From the NCBI GenBank assembly GCA_035691285.1, contig DASSJI010000223.1:1-7999 (forward strand): a stretch of DNA of 7,999 bases, written 5' to 3'. Numbering within the stretch: the stretch's first letter is position 1; every line of letters begins with the position of its first letter. This DNA is from DATFEN01 sp035691285. GTDB lineage: Bacteria > Acidobacteriota > Vicinamibacteria > Fen-336. This document shows, one piece after another, positions 5,967-7,999 of this stretch. Below the pieces are notes generated by a model. It was given only the letters and a program-made list of their open reading frames with translations. It was not told where the DNA came from and searched no databases. Both the position numbers and the translations under genes were made by a program.

Positions 5967-7867
5967 GCGTCCGGCGGCTCCTCATCGCGACTCTCCTGGT
6001 CCTGATCCTGACCCCGGCGCTGCTCCGCCTCGTCCTCGTCCCGCACCGGGGCTTCGGCCCCGACGAGCTCGAGCACGCGCATTTCGCGTGGCGCATCCTC
6101 CGGGGCGAGCTCCCCTACCGCGACTACTTCGAGCACCACACGCCCTTCCTTCATTTCCTGCTGGCCGCGGTGTTCGGGCGGCGCGACGTCACCGCCTCTG
6201 CGGAGGACGCCATCGCCGCGCTGTTCGACGCGCGCCGCCTCGCTTGGGGGTTCGGAAGCCTCGCGCTCCTGGTCACTGCGCTCCTGGGCCGCTCCCTGCG
6301 CGGAGCGCGCGAGGGCCTGCTCGCCGCCCTCTTGCTGGGCAACACGGGCGTGTTCCTGTGGCGGGCCTTCGAATCGCGGCCCGACGTGCCGGCGATGCTG
6401 CTCGCGACCCTGGCGCTCTTCCTGGCCGCGCGGGGGTTCCGCAGCCTCGGCGAAGGCCGCACCGGCGTGACGCAGCTCGCCGGGGGGGGCCTGGCCCTCG
6501 GCGCCGCCGCCATGTTCACGCAGAAGGTGCTCTTCTTCGGCCCGGGCATGGCGCTGTTCTCGCTGCTGCTGCTGTGGGAGCCGCGACTCGAGATCCCACG
6601 CCGGCGGCGGCTCGGGGCGGTCGCGGCCCTGGGAGCCGCCTTCCTCGCGCCGATCCTCGCGACGCTCGCCTATTTCGCCGCCCGCGGCGCCCTGGGCGCG
6701 TTCATCGAGTGCAACTTCCTTGTCAACACGCGCTGGCCGGGACTCCCGGCGCGGGACTTCGTGCTGCTCGTGCTCTACGACGACGCGGCGGCCGTGGGCC
6801 TGTGCTTCCTCGGCGTGGCCCTGGGCCTCGCGCGTGCGTCGCCCGCCGGGCTTTCGCGAGGCGAGCCCTTCCTCGCCCTCGCCTTCCTGTCGCCGGTCCT
6901 CGGCCTGCTCGTGCATCCCGCGGTGACGCTCCACTACTTCCTGCTCTTCCTGCCGCTGGGCGCCGTCTACGCCGCGACGGCGCTGGTCGCGCTGGCGGAC
7001 GGCGTCAGCCGGCGCGTGCCCCGCGTGCCGGCGGACGCGCTGCTCCTCGTGTTCGCCCTGGTGTCGAGCGTCATGCCGGCGCTGCGTCTGCGCGAGGCGT
7101 TCGGCCGCGGCAACTGGTCGACGCTCCAGGGTCTGCGCTTCGTCCAGGCGAACACGGCGCCGTGGGAGACCACCCTCGACGGCTTCACCGGGCTCGGCGC
7201 GTTCCGCCCCAGCGCCTTCCACTACCCCTTCGTGAACTCGCACACACGCTTCCTGATGGGCGAGGCCGGGAGCGGTGCGCTGACCGCCGCGCTCCGCTCG
7301 GGGCGCGCCCTGCCGCGGCTCGCCTTCCTCGACAACGACTTGCGCGAGGGACTCGAGCCAGAGGCGCTGGAGTTCGTCGAGAAGCACTACGCCGGCATTC
7401 ATCAGGAGCCGATCCGGGCGCGGCTCTTCGACAACGGCCTCGGCTACTGGAGCGACACGGGGCCCCGGCCGCTCGGCTGGGTACCGGGAGCCGACCGCCG
7501 GCCCCACGTCTTCGTGGGCGACGGCTGGCGCGTCCCGGCCGACGAGGACGGCGTTGCCGCCCGCCGCACCAGGACGCGGCGAGCGGTCCTGCTGCTCCCC
7601 GTGAGACAGCCTCGCGCGGGACGCCTGACCCTCCGCGCGCGCGCCGACCAGGCGGCGCTGCCGTTCGCGTTCGAGCTCGTTGCGAACGGGCGCTCCCTGG
7701 GCCGGCAGGAGGCGCGTGCGGGTTGGCAGGAATACACCTTCGAGGCCCCGAAGGAGAGGCTGCGCATCGGTTTCAACGCCGTGGCGCTGCGCTTCGATCC
7801 GCAACGGCCGCCGCTCGATCGCAGGACGGAGCTGGCCGTCGAGTGGATCAGTTACGAAGCTCCGTGA
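5963..7867 (+). CDS. GT39/ArnT-like (PMT_2) membrane glycosyltransferase with C-terminal beta module
   Basis: A 634-residue inner-membrane protein. Seen: membrane segment 6-26; first outer loop GFGPDELEHAHFAWRI (30-45) with the Asp34-Glu35 and Glu37-His38 motif typical of GT39/GT83 enzymes; GELPYRDYFEHHTP (48-61); multiple further membrane segments to about 375, including a VHPAVTLHYFLLFLPLG stretch; then a soluble part that opens with GLRFVQANTAPWETTLDGFTG. Residues 517-634 form a beta-rich module (GDGWRVP at 519-525, GWQEYTF at 587-593) that resembles the end of the DUF2723 protein. Family knowledge: such proteins move sugars from polyprenyl-phosphate carriers to lipid A, cell-wall glycans or proteins on the periplasmic side. 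GTG 5963 overlaps the preceding stop as GTGA with a GAGG site upstream, so it is the second gene of an operon. Its 3' end overlaps a convergent gene by 20 bp. The acceptor and donor sugar are not deducible here. Confidence 0.83.
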   Translation: MSVRRLLIATLLVLILTPALLRLVLVPHRGFGPDELEHAHFAWRILRGELPYRDYFEHHTPFLHFLLAAVFGRRDVTASAEDAIAALFDARRLAWGFGSLALLVTALLGRSLRGAREGLLAALLLGNTGVFLWRAFESRPDVPAMLLATLALFLAARGFRSLGEGRTGVTQLAGGGLALGAAAMFTQKVLFFGPGMALFSLLLLWEPRLEIPRRRRLGAVAALGAAFLAPILATLAYFAARGALGAFIECNFLVNTRWPGLPARDFVLLVLYDDAAAVGLCFLGVALGLARASPAGLSRGEPFLALAFLSPVLGLLVHPAVTLHYFLLFLPLGAVYAATALVALADGVSRRVPRVPADALLLVFALVSSVMPALRLREAFGRGNWSTLQGLRFVQANTAPWETTLDGFTGLGAFRPSAFHYPFVNSHTRFLMGEAGSGALTAALRSGRALPRLAFLDNDLREGLEPEALEFVEKHYAGIHQEPIRARLFDNGLGYWSDTGPRPLGWVPGADRRPHVFVGDGWRVPADEDGVAARRTRTRRAVLLLPVRQPRAGRLTLRARADQAALPFAFELVANGRSLGRQEARAGWQEYTFEAPKERLRIGFNAVALRFDPQRPPLDRRTELAVEWISYEAP

Positions 7868-7999
7868 ACGGGGAGGCGTTCTCCGACACGTAGCTCGCCG
7901 CCTTGCCGACGCCGAACAGCGCCAGACCGACGCCGACGAGCAGCGCGGCGAGCGCCCGGCGCCGCGCGAGGGCCTCGAGGGCCACGGCCGTCGCCAGCG
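7848..7999 (-). CDS. C-terminal end of a membrane protein of unknown family (partial)
   Basis: The minus strand carries an open frame from the right window edge to TGA at 7848-7850, giving 50 visible codons. It ends with an arginine-flanked hydrophobic stretch, ALAALLVGVGLALFGVGKAA, followed by a polar tail SYVSENASPFTELRN. The other two minus frames give Arg-rich low-complexity peptides, while this one gives a plausible transmembrane helix and tail with natural amino-acid balance, so I take it as coding. The start lies outside the window. By the positive-inside rule the RRR before the helix suggests a cytoplasmic N-side and a periplasmic tail. It overlaps the convergent transferase gene by 20 bp. 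I do not recognise the family. Confidence 0.55.
   Translation of the reverse strand, partial: LATAVALEALARRRALAALLVGVGLALFGVGKAASYVSENASPFTELRN

Noticed and set aside
5657..7804. A 715-codon minus-strand frame opposite the last transferase
   Set aside because: The translation is Glu/Arg/Gln-rich low-complexity sequence typical of antisense of GC-rich membrane genes and has no motif, while the plus strand has clear GT39-like motifs.
2408..7867. A single 5.46-kb plus-strand open frame (1819 codons)
   Set aside because: It is the true transferase frame (from 5963) extended upstream through the antisense of the DUF2723 gene and an off-frame of the TMTC-like gene. The upstream part is Arg/Ala/Gly/Glu-rich without family motifs; stops are simply rare at this GC content.

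Overview
This is a very GC-rich bacterial window (clearly above 70% G+C by eye) with tightly packed genes and no stretch over 300 bases without a gene. GTG starts are frequent. Recognisable Shine-Dalgarno sites are scarce, and several first-in-operon starts sit only 6-10 bases after a TANNNT-like -10 element, which suggests leaderless mRNAs. Codon bias, the two CCA-encoding serine tRNAs and the gene families fit a high-GC soil or sediment lineage such as Myxococcota, Acidobacteriota, Rokubacteria/Methylomirabilota or Eisenbacteria. The phylum cannot be decided from this sequence alone. No mobile element, CRISPR array, integrase, toxin-antitoxin pair or recognisable defence system is present.

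Left part (1-1689). The 3' part of a small Spy/CpxP-like envelope protein, probably a lipoprotein whose signal peptide is cut by the window edge, runs rightward to 483. Facing it on the minus strand is a translation module: tadA (tRNA adenosine-34 deaminase, 716-1174) followed by tRNA-Ser(CGA) and tRNA-Ser(GGA). A putative tRNA promoter (TAGAAT) lies in the tadA-tRNA gap. Divergent from tadA across 44 bases is a small SLOG/Rossmann-fold 'putative molybdenum carrier' gene (1219-1689).

Right part (1661-7867). Three large polytopic membrane proteins of the GT-C glycosyltransferase class form a divergent cluster. A DUF2723 protein of 875 residues (minus, 1661-4288) is divided from a two-gene plus-strand operon: a TMTC/PMT-like transferase (4317-5966) and, overlapping it by GTGA, a GT39/ArnT-like transferase (5963-7867). 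All three probably take sugars from polyprenyl-phosphate donors and act at the periplasmic face of the inner membrane; the acceptor is unknown. The DUF2723 protein and the last transferase appear to share a C-terminal beta-rich module of about 120 residues. A perfect 12-bp palindrome, GAGTGTACACTC, sits in the 28-base divergent gap and presents a TACACT hexamer towards both genes, so it could be a symmetric bidirectional promoter or an operator.

Right edge (7848-7999). The last 50 codons of a minus-strand membrane protein are visible, overlapping the last transferase tail to tail by 20 bp. The other convergent gene pair, at 1661-1689, also overlaps at its 3' ends. The window is mostly ordinary housekeeping plus a surface-glycosylation cassette. 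The most distinctive points are the shared C-terminal module, the symmetric promoter/operator and the tadA-tRNA-Ser-tRNA-Ser arrangement.
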